NCBI GenBank assembly: GCA_031423955.1
Contig: JANPGJ010000028.1
Coordinates: 1-6,533 of the forward strand
Length of the DNA stretch: 6,533 nt
Origin: JAEUOS01 sp031423955
GTDB taxonomy: Bacteria; Pseudomonadota; Gammaproteobacteria; Burkholderiales; JAEUOS01
Reading direction: 5' to 3'
The translations under genes and the position numbers were made by a program. Below are positions 1 to 6,533 of this stretch, piece after piece (within the stretch, counting starts at the first letter, position 1; every line of letters starts with the position of its first letter). Under the pieces are notes generated by a model. The model saw nothing but the letters and a program-made list of their open reading frames with translations. It ran no database searches and was not told where the DNA came from.

Positions 1-1029
<1,029 letters not shown>

Positions 1030-1178
1030 GCCGTTTGTACCGACTCTTGGCGTCCGCGGTACCGATCAATTCAACGCATCATTCCGGGCAGGCCAGCACC
1101 GATCGCGCTCCACTGCGATCCGAAACCCCGGCAGCGGTTCCGCGCCGCGCACGGGCGGTAGCCGGCTGGCGGCACTGA
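1030..1178. other. convergent intergenic gap, no gene seen
   Basis: This gap lies between the stops of the plus-strand CobW gene and the minus-strand acyl-CoA dehydrogenase, where bidirectional termination would be expected. Two weak inverted repeats are present: GTACCG at 1037-1042 with CGGTAC at 1057-1062 (14-base loop), and GATCGC at 1101-1106 with GCGATC at 1115-1120 (8-base loop). Neither is followed by a T tract, so neither is called an intrinsic terminator. Frames that cross the gap look like shadows. Confidence 0.5.
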
Positions 1179-3050
1179 TCAGGCGAGCGAGGGCACTGGC
1201 GCGAGCGACACTGCCTTTTTTGCCTCCCGCGTCTTGCGCGGGCGAGCATCGCCAACCAATGCCGTAACGTCGGCCAGCGTGACGGTGCATTCCTCCTTGA
1301 ACAGATAGTCGTAGGCTGGCTGCTCCCATGCACCATCCGGCGGTGCCAGCGGATCGATCGCTTCCACACGATGCTCGAGCACGAAGCGGCTGACCAGCAG
1401 CTTGCGCGGGTCGCCGTGCGCCTGCGCGCCTTCCCAGGCGAGGATCACGGCACTGGTGACGTTGTACAGCGCGCTGGTGGCCTGGCGCGCCAGGTGTTCG
1501 TCGTCCGCCGCATCCGCCACCCGGCCGGCGAAGTCGAAGCTCTTGTCGACCGCCGCGGTCAGGCGCAGCCGGTAGGACTCCGGCACCTTGCCCAGTTGTG
1601 CGATGCGCTCCAGCAGCAAGGCCTTGAGCGCCACATGCGCGCGTGCCTTGCCGATGGCGCGCCGCACCACGTCGATGGCGTTGATGTTGCTGGTGCCTTC
1701 CCACACCAGGCTGATGTGGGCGTCGCGTACCAGGCGCGAATTGACCCATTCCTCGATCACGCCGTTGCCGGCGCGCGACTCCAGCGCCGAGCGTGCGGCG
1801 ATCACCGCGTCGCGGCAGGCGCGCATCTTGAGCAACGGTGTGACCAGGCGCACCACCTGCTGCGCGTCCTTCGAGCCCGCATTGGCCAGTTCCAACTGCA
1901 CGGCCGCCAGCATCGAAATCGCCAGCGCCTGCTCGGCCGGCACCAGGATCTTCATGATCTGCCGGCGCATCAGCGGCAGGTCGATCAGCGGGGTGCCGAA
2001 AGCATCGCGGTTGCGCGCCACCTGCATCGCCTCGTTGTAGCAGCGGCGCATCTGCCCCGCCGCCCGCACGCCGTGCGACAGGCGCGACATGTTGACCTCT
2101 TCCATCATCTGCTTGACGCCCTGGTCAAGGCGGCCCACCACAAAGGCTTGGGCGCCCTCGAACACCACCTCGCAGGAAGCCAGCGAGCGGGTGCCCAGTT
2201 TGTCCTTGATGCGCACGATGCGGTACTTGTTGCGCGAGCCGTCGGCCAGGTAACGCGGCACGGCGAACATGCCGACGCCCTGGACGCCGGGCGGTGCGCC
2301 CTCGGGCCGCGCCAGCGCCAGCGCCACATGGGCGTCGGTATGCGAGGCGAACCATTTCTCGCCATACAGGCGCCAGGCGCCGTCCTCGAAACGCGCTACG
2401 GTTTCCAGCGCGCCGACGTCCGACCCGCCAGCTTTCTCGGTCATCCACTGGGTGGCGCGCCACATCTCGGACATGTTGTTCGAGAGAATCCTTGGCAGGA
2501 AGTACTGCTTCAACTTCTCGCTGCCAAAGGCCTTGAGCACATGGGCTGTCGCATCGCCCATGTTGAGCGGGCACATCATGCCGAACTCGGACTGCGCGAA
2601 CAGGTACTGGAATGCGAACTTCATGATCTGCGGCACCATGCCGTCCCAGCCCAGGGCGCCCGGCACATGGCACATCGAGTGGATCTGGAAATCCTCGAAG
2701 CCGATCTTTTCCATCTGATGATAGGCCGGGTGGTACTCCAGCCGGTCGCGGTCGCGGCCGTAGCGGTCGCGCTGTTCGAGTTGCGGCGGGTTGCGATCGA
2801 CGATGCGCGCCAGGCGGTCAAGCTCGCCGCCGGTCGCCTCGCCCAGATTCTTTAGCCACGGGTCGAAATGGGCGAACAGTTTGGCTTCGGCATTGACGCG
2901 CAGGGAAGCCCTGAGGCTCGGATCGATGTCGTAGAAATTCAGGCCCGCGCAGTCGGGTGCGACATGGCCGTAGTTGGTGGGGTCGTATCCGCCCGCATCG
3001 CCACTGTCGGCGATCGGGCGCGGGCTGTGTTGCGTGTATTCAGGGGCCAT
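1179..3050 (-). CDS. AidB-like acyl-CoA dehydrogenase family flavoprotein
   Basis: A 623-residue protein from the ATG at 3050. That start is preferred over an upstream TTG at 3077 because GGAG (3060-3063) sits 9 bases before it. The FAD/acyl-CoA core is clear: MTEKAGGSDVG at about residues 203-213, GEKWFASHTDAHVALALARP at about 230-248, the beta-domain stretch KDKLGTRSLASCEVVFEGA at about 282-300, and a C-terminal helical domain with RNRDAFG at about 346-352. VWEGTSNINAIDVVRR at about 450-465 has the Glu of the EGT motif (about residue 451) where classical acyl-CoA dehydrogenases carry their catalytic base. The GGSDV and WEGT contexts and the length resemble the AidB/long-chain-type branch (AidB, DmdC) more than the ~380-residue short forms. 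It probably oxidises a CoA thioester using FAD; AidB itself is tied to alkylation-damage response, so enzymatic function is not certain. It is the last gene of the minus-strand operon, 29 bases after the Bug gene. The substrate is unknown. Confidence 0.88.
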   Translation of the reverse strand: MAPEYTQHSPRPIADSGDAGGYDPTNYGHVAPDCAGLNFYDIDPSLRASLRVNAEAKLFAHFDPWLKNLGEATGGELDRLARIVDRNPPQLEQRDRYGRDRDRLEYHPAYHQMEKIGFEDFQIHSMCHVPGALGWDGMVPQIMKFAFQYLFAQSEFGMMCPLNMGDATAHVLKAFGSEKLKQYFLPRILSNNMSEMWRATQWMTEKAGGSDVGALETVARFEDGAWRLYGEKWFASHTDAHVALALARPEGAPPGVQGVGMFAVPRYLADGSRNKYRIVRIKDKLGTRSLASCEVVFEGAQAFVVGRLDQGVKQMMEEVNMSRLSHGVRAAGQMRRCYNEAMQVARNRDAFGTPLIDLPLMRRQIMKILVPAEQALAISMLAAVQLELANAGSKDAQQVVRLVTPLLKMRACRDAVIAARSALESRAGNGVIEEWVNSRLVRDAHISLVWEGTSNINAIDVVRRAIGKARAHVALKALLLERIAQLGKVPESYRLRLTAAVDKSFDFAGRVADAADDEHLARQATSALYNVTSAVILAWEGAQAHGDPRKLLVSRFVLEHRVEAIDPLAPPDGAWEQPAYDYLFKEECTVTLADVTALVGDARPRKTREAKKAVSLAPVPSLA

Positions 3051-3059
3051 GATGAAATT

Positions 3060-3063
3060 CTCC
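3060..3063 (-). promoter_or_regulatory. ribosome binding site deciding the dehydrogenase start
   Basis: GGAG on the minus strand, 9 bases upstream of the ATG at 3048-3050. It favours that ATG over the in-frame TTG at 3075-3077, which has no comparable site and would start almost on top of the stop codon of the gene before it. Confidence 0.65.
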
Positions 3064-3079
3064 AGGGGTGATTGCAAGC

Positions 3080-4099
3080 TTACTGGCGTTCGATCTTCGC
3101 GTACTCGACAATCCGCGCCCAGCGTTTGGTCTCCGCGTCGGCGAATGAGCCCAATTGTTCAGGCGTGGTCGGGAACGGGATCGAGCCCATGCCGGCGAAA
3201 TGCCTGACAGTGGCCGGGCTTTTGAGAAACGCATTGGCGTACGCATTGAGCCGCTCGACGGCGTCACGCGGTGTCCTGGCCGGCACGAACATCGCCACCC
3301 AGGCCGTCAGCTCGAAATCGACCAACCCGGCCTCGGCCAGCGTAGGCACATCCGGCAGGGTCGCCACGCGTGCCGCGCTGGTCACCGCCAGTACCCGCAC
3401 CAGTCCCTTGCTCACCATGCCGGCGGCGCTGATCGGGTCACCGAAGACGCTGTCGAGTTGGCCACCAACCAGGTCGGTCAGGGCTTGCGGTGAGCCCTTG
3501 TAGGGCACGTTGAGCAAATCCACGCCCGCCGCGACTTTCATCGCCTCGCCGGCGCCACGGCCGGTCTGGCTGCTGGTGCCGAAGGTCATCGGTTTCACGC
3601 TCCTGCGGGCGCGCGCGATGAAGTCGCCAATCGATTCTGCCGGCGAGTCGGATTTCACAGCGAGGATGATCGGAATCTTCACCAAGCCCCCGACCGGCAG
3701 GAAATCCGCCTTCGGGTCGAACGGCAGCGCCTTGAAGGTGCTGACATTGGCGGCGTGGGTAGAGTTGGTGGTGATGAAGACGGTGTAACCGTCGCCGGCG
3801 GCGCGCGCCACCTGCGTGGCCGCGATGTTGCCGTCCGCGCCCGGCTTGTTCTCGACCACCACCGGCACCTTTGCGTCCTGGCTGATGCTTTGGGCCAGCA
3901 TGCGGGCGATGGTGTCGGTGGCACTGCCGGCCGGGAACGGCGCCACCAGCGTGATCTGTCGCGCGGGATAGGGTTTGGCGTCCTGCGCCAGGGGCTGCGT
4001 GGCCGGCATCGCACCCAGCAATACCACGACCACGGCTCCCATGGCGGTCCTTCGCACCGCCGCGCGCGCCTGCGCTCGCACTCCACTTGTCAACTGCAT
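3080..4099 (-). CDS. Bug/TctC-type periplasmic solute-binding protein
   Basis: A 339-residue protein of the tripartite tricarboxylate transporter receptor family. The ATG at 4099 is chosen because AAGGAG lies 6 bases upstream and a signal peptide begins there: a basic n-region (R8, R12, R16, R17), a hydrophobic core AMGAVVVVLLGAM at about 19-31, and likely cleavage after PLA at 38. The open frame extends to 4204 but would put a charged tail before the signal peptide. Family marks are YPARQITLVAPFPAGSATD at about 44-62 with the conserved Asp, VVVENKPGADGNIAA, VPYKGSPQALTDLVGGQLD and LPDVPTLAEAGL. Such proteins bind small carboxylates, amides or aromatic acids in the periplasm. Many are orphans without TctA/TctB membrane partners, and none is seen in this window. 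It sits between tetR and the dehydrogenase, consistent with binding the compound that the locus degrades. The ligand is unknown. Confidence 0.93.
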   Translation of the reverse strand: MQLTSGVRAQARAAVRRTAMGAVVVVLLGAMPATQPLAQDAKPYPARQITLVAPFPAGSATDTIARMLAQSISQDAKVPVVVENKPGADGNIAATQVARAAGDGYTVFITTNSTHAANVSTFKALPFDPKADFLPVGGLVKIPIILAVKSDSPAESIGDFIARARRSVKPMTFGTSSQTGRGAGEAMKVAAGVDLLNVPYKGSPQALTDLVGGQLDSVFGDPISAAGMVSKGLVRVLAVTSAARVATLPDVPTLAEAGLVDFELTAWVAMFVPARTPRDAVERLNAYANAFLKSPATVRHFAGMGSIPFPTTPEQLGSFADAETKRWARIVEYAKIERQ

Positions 4100-4105
4100 G
4101 TCTCG

Positions 4106-4111
4106 CTCCTT
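4106..4111 (-). promoter_or_regulatory. strong ribosome binding site of the Bug gene
   Basis: AAGGAG on the minus strand, 6 bases before the ATG at 4097-4099. It fixes the start at the signal peptide rather than at the longer open frame beginning at 4204, which would overlap the end of tetR. Confidence 0.75.
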
Positions 4112-4161
4112 CTCCTGTGCCCTGCCTTCACGCCCGCCACTCATGCGACGGCTGCGTTGGT

Positions 4162-4866
4162 TCAACCGGATGCCCCCGCCTTTCGGCCAGACAAAGCCGG
4201 CCACTCGCGCGGCGCATGGTCCGGCGCACCATAGGCCAGCGCAATACCCCGGTAGGTCCAGCGCAACAGGTCGTCCAGCCGATCGAAGCTCGCCGCAAAG
4301 CGCGTCACCTGTCCGGTGGCGGAAATCAGGCTGGCGATTTGCAGGGTGATGCCGTCCACCGGCGCATCGGCTCGCAGCTCACCCTTGTCCACCGTGGCCT
4401 GGATGCCGCTGGCAATGTGTTCCTCGATCTTGCGCAAGGTGGCGCGAATGAGGCGGCGCATCTCGTCGGTAAGCGAATCCGCGTCCATCGAAAAGCGCGC
4501 CAGCAGCCCCCACAGCCGGCCGCCCTTGCCGCCAGGGTTGAACTGCAGGTACTGCTCGTGCGCCCACCCGCGCATGGCGACGAACTTGTCGAACAGGCTC
4601 GCCTCGCGCCCCGCCCACACGCGCTCCATGGCGGCCAGAGTCTCCCTGGCCACGCTGGCGAGCACCGCATTGGCCAGCACCGGCTTGGTCCGGAAGTAGT
4701 AGTGGATGTTGGAGTGCGAGATGCCCAATTCGCGCGCGATGTCGAGGTAACTCACGCCGTTGTAGCCGTGCGTGATGAAGAGCCGCGCCGCGATCGCTTC
4801 GATGCGCGACTGCAGGTCGGTCTCGATCTCGACTTTGGTCACCGCATTGCCCATCCGCCCTGCCAT
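4162..4866 (-). CDS. TetR-family transcriptional regulator
   Basis: A 234-residue protein with the TetR N-terminal DNA-binding domain: IEAIAARLFITHGYNGVSYLDIARELGISHSNIHYYFRTK spans about residues 22-61, with the helix-turn-helix at about 40-58 and the signature HYYF at 55-58. The remaining ~170 residues form the variable helical ligand-binding and dimerisation part, which does not reveal the inducer. The ATG at 4866 has GGAG (4873-4876) 6 bases upstream; a second ATG four codons in is possible but has a poorer site. It is first in the minus-strand operon, 62 bases ahead of the Bug gene. Its promoter carries three matching palindromes (4992-5062), so autorepression that also controls the Bug protein and the dehydrogenase is the simplest reading. 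A metabolite of the pathway is the likely inducer; both points are inference. Confidence 0.92.
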   Translation of the reverse strand: MAGRMGNAVTKVEIETDLQSRIEAIAARLFITHGYNGVSYLDIARELGISHSNIHYYFRTKPVLANAVLASVARETLAAMERVWAGREASLFDKFVAMRGWAHEQYLQFNPGGKGGRLWGLLARFSMDADSLTDEMRRLIRATLRKIEEHIASGIQATVDKGELRADAPVDGITLQIASLISATGQVTRFAASFDRLDDLLRWTYRGIALAYGAPDHAPREWPALSGRKAGASG

Positions 4867-4945
4867 GCGTCTCTCCCCCTACCATCCATGGCCACGCAAC
4901 CCGGCGCGGCAGTCTCTTGGCGGACACCCGAGCGATGCCTCGGTC

Positions 4946-4982
4946 AGGCTGGTCGAGCCTCAGCGAACAAACGGCTCAGGCT
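4946..4982 (-). other. leader segment with competing hairpins
   Basis: This segment lies in the predicted 5' leader of the tetR transcript. The block AGCCT at 4956-4960 can pair with AGGCT at 4946-4950 (5-bp stem, 5-base loop). Alternatively the block 4956-4964 can pair with 4974-4982 (9 positions, one C-C mismatch, 9-base loop). The two pairings exclude each other. A further GCCT at 4937-4940 can also pair with AGGC at 4946-4949. A role in attenuation is unproven, and there is no T tract. Confidence 0.3.
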
Positions 4983-4991
4983 TGCAACTCC

Positions 4992-5003
4992 GACATGCAT
5001 GTA
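4992..5003. promoter_or_regulatory. candidate TetR operator copy 1
   Basis: GACATGCATGTA contains the perfect 10-bp palindrome ACATGCATGT (4993-5002). It falls just downstream of the predicted tetR transcription start, a classic blocking position. The same motif recurs at 5038-5049 and 5051-5062. Confidence 0.6.
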
Positions 5004-5010
5004 TAGGATC

Positions 5011-5039
5011 ATTGTATGCCTCTCACCCCAGACCGTCAA
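5011..5039 (-). promoter_or_regulatory. sigma70-type promoter of the tetR operon
   Basis: Read on the minus strand, TTGACG (5039-5034) and TACAAT (5016-5011) are separated by exactly 17 bases, each one mismatch from the sigma70 consensus. Transcription should start near 5004, giving a leader of about 138 bases before tetR at 4866. Repressor-like palindromes lie over the -35 end and just after the start point. Confidence 0.7.
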
Positions 5040-5049
5040 CATGCATGTC
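5038..5049. promoter_or_regulatory. candidate TetR operator copy 2
   Basis: AACATGCATGTC contains the same perfect 10-bp palindrome as copy 1 (5039-5048) and overlaps the outer end of the -35 element of the tetR promoter. Confidence 0.6.
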
Positions 5050-5050
5050 T

Positions 5051-5062
5051 GACATGGATGTC
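5051..5062. promoter_or_regulatory. candidate TetR operator copy 3
   Basis: GACATGGATGTC has perfect 5-bp arms around a GG centre. It lies 13 bases, centre to centre, from copy 2, so the two form a tandem pair directly upstream of the -35 element. Together the three copies suggest the consensus GACATNNATGTC. Confidence 0.55.
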
Positions 5063-5084
5063 AACAAGTCGGCCGCGAGGTGCT

Positions 5085-5119
5085 CCTGCAATTTGAAGAA
5101 CATTTCTTCAAATTGCAGG
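5085..5119. repeat. perfect 16-bp inverted repeat with 3-base loop
   Basis: Arms 5085-5100 (CCTGCAATTTGAAGAA) and 5104-5119 are exact reverse complements around the loop CAT. The stem is AT-rich in a GC-rich surround. On the plus strand it is followed by TTTT (5120-5123), so it could act as a weak plus-strand terminator insulating the divergent units. It could equally be a regulator site or a leftover mobile-element end. No second copy was noticed in the window. Confidence 0.75.
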
Positions 5120-5347
5120 TTTTGAGGGCGCGCCGGGGGATTGCTTGCGACACACAAGTAGAGGATGGCGGCGGGCCAGAACGACCACGTCGAACCCGAA
5201 GGCTGCGACAATCAGCGGATTAGGATGCCGCTCCCGCAGTGGCGGAATGGCCCTCTGAATGAGGTCGCTGATGCCGGTATCCAGCGCATTGATAGGCACC
5301 GCGCCCGTCACGCAACTCAAGCCCTCTACGGACGAACCTGAAAATCC
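5108..5347 (-). pseudogene. possible C-terminal remnant of an unknown gene
   Basis: A minus-strand frame, open up to the start of the DUF1989 gene and ending in TGA at 5108-5110, reads TGAVPINALDTGISDLIQRA and continues through HPNPLIVAAFGFDVVVLARR to a tail SKPAI. Third positions are about 70% G/C and the pattern is more protein-like than the complementary plus-strand frame (5165-5341, 58 residues, rich in D/E/Q/R/H as shadows are). No start codon with a ribosome binding site was found between it and the DUF1989 gene, and the family is not recognised. It may be the tail of a gene cut when the DUF1989 block arrived, or simply non-coding. Confidence 0.25.
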
Positions 5348-5983
5348 ATGACCACCGCCAAACCCCACGAAGCCAACCAAGGCACGCTTGTCGAAGACAC
5401 CGTTGTTCCAGCCGGAGGCTCGTGGAGCCGCACGATTGCCAAAGGCGAGATGTTGCGAATTGTCGATCTGGAGGGCAAGCAGGCGGTTGACTTCCTTTGC
5501 TACAACGCCCACGACTACTCCGACCGCTATGCCGCGGCCGACACCATGAAGATCAACCAGGGCGGTATCTTCCTGTCGACGGGTACTGTTCTCTACAGCG
5601 TGGGACTCACGCCTCTCTTCACCATCGTCGCCGACACCTGCGGCAAGCACGACACGATCGGCGGTTGTTGCAGTGCCGCCCTCAACAAATTCCGCTACGG
5701 CGTGGGCTATCAGCCCAACTGCCGCGACAATTTTTTGCGCGAGCTTGGCCGCGTCAATCTCGGGCCAAAGGACCTGGTTGCCAACGTCAACTTCTTCATG
5801 TACGTGCCGGTGGGCGAAAACGGCGACATGGACATGGGGCCCAGCATTTCCAGGCCGGGCGACTACGTCGACCTGCGTGCGGAGCACGACGCGCTGGCGG
5901 TGATATCAAACTGCCCGCAGATCAACAACCCGGTGAACGACTACAACCCGACGCCGATTCGGGTGATTGCCTGGCGCCCGTAG
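5348..5983 (+). CDS. DUF1989 (urea carboxylase-associated / CgdA-CgdB-like) protein
   Basis: A complete 211-residue protein, the usual family size, with no signal peptide, so cytoplasmic. Conserved marks: GKQAVDFLCYNAHD at about 43-56, YAAADTMK at 61-68, DTCGKHDTIGGCCS at 96-109, NCRDNFLREL at 124-133, NVNFFMYVPV at 146-155, SRPGDYVDLRAEHD at 168-181 and SNCPQ at 187-191. The repeated Cys/His/Asp pattern points to a metal-type or Cys-based active site. Annotated historically as urea amidolyase-associated, paired DUF1989 proteins have been shown to be carboxyguanidine deiminase subunits CgdA/CgdB. Here there is one copy and no guanidine or urea carboxylase in view, so a different C-N hydrolysis is possible. 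An in-frame stop at 5339-5341 makes the ATG at 5348 the only ATG start near the domain. Its ribosome binding site is poor. Probably co-transcribed with the amidohydrolase 74 bases downstream. Confidence 0.88.
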   Translation: MTTAKPHEANQGTLVEDTVVPAGGSWSRTIAKGEMLRIVDLEGKQAVDFLCYNAHDYSDRYAAADTMKINQGGIFLSTGTVLYSVGLTPLFTIVADTCGKHDTIGGCCSAALNKFRYGVGYQPNCRDNFLRELGRVNLGPKDLVANVNFFMYVPVGENGDMDMGPSISRPGDYVDLRAEHDALAVISNCPQINNPVNDYNPTPIRVIAWRP

Positions 5984-6047
5984 CGTCGTTGCGGATCGGC
6001 TGCAAAAAGCCTGTGGTAGGCTGCTCATCGATCGAAACAACACACCG

Positions 6048-6051
6048 GGAG
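6048..6051 (+). promoter_or_regulatory. ribosome binding site of the amidohydrolase
   Basis: GGAG placed 6 bases before the ATG at 6058-6060. It supports this start even though the metal-binding HxH comes only at residues 54-56. Confidence 0.65.
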
Positions 6052-6057
6052 AAGACA

Positions 6058-6533
6058 ATGAGCACTGAACACCACCCCAATCAGGGCACGCCCGCCAGCA
6101 CGCCGGCCGGCGTGAGCTTTGTGGGTTGCGACCTCAAGGACGGCAACACTGCCGGCCCGCTGACCGGGCGCCGCGCGGCCATGGTCGCCGGCAAGCGCGT
6201 GCGGGTCGTCGACGTGCACGCGCATTGCGCGGTGCCGGAGGCGATGTCCGTTCCGGGCCTAAAGATGGATGGCCCGCCTTTGCTGGCCGACCTGCACATG
6301 GGCACCGGCGTAAACCAGCGCCTGGCCACCATGGACGCGCAGGGCATTGACATGCAGGCCTTGTCGATCAACCCGTTCTGGTACTCGGCGGAACGTGAAG
6401 TTGCCGAGGCGGTGATCCGGATCCAGAACGAAAAGCTGGCGGAAGCCTGCGCCGCGCACCCGGACCGCTTTGTCGCCTTCGCCTCGGTGGCGCTGCAGCA
6501 TCCCGACATGGCAGCGCGGCAACTCGAGGATGG
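6058..6533 (+). CDS. ACMSD-like amidohydrolase (Amidohydro_2 family), 3' partial
   Basis: An open frame from the ATG at 6058 to the window end (158 codons plus two bases), starting MSTEHHPNQGTPASTPAG. VRVVDVHAHCAVP at about 48-60 carries the HxH metal ligands (His54, His56) at the end of the first barrel strand. RLATMDAQGIDMQALSINPFWYS at about 88-110 and IQNEKLAEACAAHPDRFVAFASVALQHPD at about 122-150 are typical of PF04909 enzymes (ACMSD, gamma-resorcylate and related decarboxylases, some hydrolases). These use Zn or Mn in a TIM barrel to decarboxylate or hydrolyse aromatic or cyclic acids. Later ligand His and Asp residues lie beyond the window. About 45 residues precede the usual start of the family domain; they are polar, not a signal peptide, and contain GRRAAMVAGKRVR just before the first strand. 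Probably shares an operon with the DUF1989 gene. Confidence 0.85.
   Translation, partial: MSTEHHPNQGTPASTPAGVSFVGCDLKDGNTAGPLTGRRAAMVAGKRVRVVDVHAHCAVPEAMSVPGLKMDGPPLLADLHMGTGVNQRLATMDAQGIDMQALSINPFWYSAEREVAEAVIRIQNEKLAEACAAHPDRFVAFASVALQHPDMAARQLED

Noticed and set aside
1037..1120. Short inverted repeats as a bidirectional terminator in the convergent gap
   Set aside because: Stems are only 6 bp with long loops and no U-tract on either strand.
1371..2855. 494-residue plus-strand open frame opposite the acyl-CoA dehydrogenase
   Set aside because: Its His/Arg/Ala/Gln-rich, motif-free composition is the typical complement of a high-GC coding strand; the minus-strand gene has full family motifs.
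4087..5052. 321-residue plus-strand open frame opposite tetR
   Set aside because: It runs antisense to a clear TetR gene and its promoter, has no recognisable domain and shows shadow-like composition.
5165..5341. 58-residue plus-strand frame just before the DUF1989 gene and in the same frame
   Set aside because: Its composition is shadow-like, its purine stretch abuts the ATG too closely for a ribosome binding site, and the DUF1989 protein is already full length.
5727..5738. T6 run in the DUF1989 gene as a slippage or frameshift site
   Set aside because: The frame is intact through conserved motifs on both sides and no alternative frame continues usefully.
5348..5887. Antisense open frame across the DUF1989 gene
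   Set aside because: This part of the long minus-strand frame is the complement of strongly conserved DUF1989 motifs; only its continuation below 5347 was kept as a doubtful remnant.
5989..6022. Possible promoter (TTGCGG) or small hairpin (AGCCT/AGGCT at 6008-6022) before the amidohydrolase
   Set aside because: No acceptable -10 lies at 16-18 bases, and the 5-bp stem lacks a T tract; co-transcription with the DUF1989 gene is simpler.

Overview
The window looks like a piece of a high-GC proteobacterial chromosome, most likely a betaproteobacterium of the order Burkholderiales. This is inferred from the strong G/C bias at third codon positions, from a periplasmic Bug/TctC-type binding protein (a family greatly expanded in Bordetella, Cupriavidus and relatives), and from an accessory catabolic layout. 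No rRNA, tRNA, CRISPR array or recognisable transposase is visible.

Layout: (1) bases 1-1029, plus strand, a COG0523/CobW-type metallochaperone GTPase that lacks only its first residues. (2) A 149-base convergent gap without a gene. (3) A minus-strand block read from right to left: TetR-type regulator (4866-4162), Bug/TctC solute-binding protein (4099-3080) and AidB-like acyl-CoA dehydrogenase (3050-1179). Gaps are 62 and 29 bases and each gene has a good ribosome binding site, so this is probably one operon. (4) A 481-base gene-poor divergent region (4867-5347) that carries the most interesting regulatory DNA: a near-consensus sigma70 promoter for the tetR operon, three copies of an ACAT-NN-ATGT palindrome placed over and beside it, a leader with competing hairpins, and a perfect 16-bp inverted repeat. 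(5) Plus strand: a DUF1989 protein (5348-5983) and, 74 bases on, the 5' part of an ACMSD-like metal-dependent amidohydrolase (from 6058, running off the window).

Taken together this looks like an uncharacterised catabolic island. A Bug protein would bind a small carboxylate-type compound in the periplasm. An amidohydrolase/decarboxylase and a DUF1989 enzyme would act on a ring, amide or guanidine-like group, and an acyl-CoA dehydrogenase would oxidise a CoA-activated intermediate, with TetR as the likely sensor. The CobW protein could supply metal to a metalloenzyme. These links are inferred from gene order only. No individual gene is a new family, but the DUF1989/amidohydrolase pairing and the triple-operator control region are the parts most likely to be undescribed.
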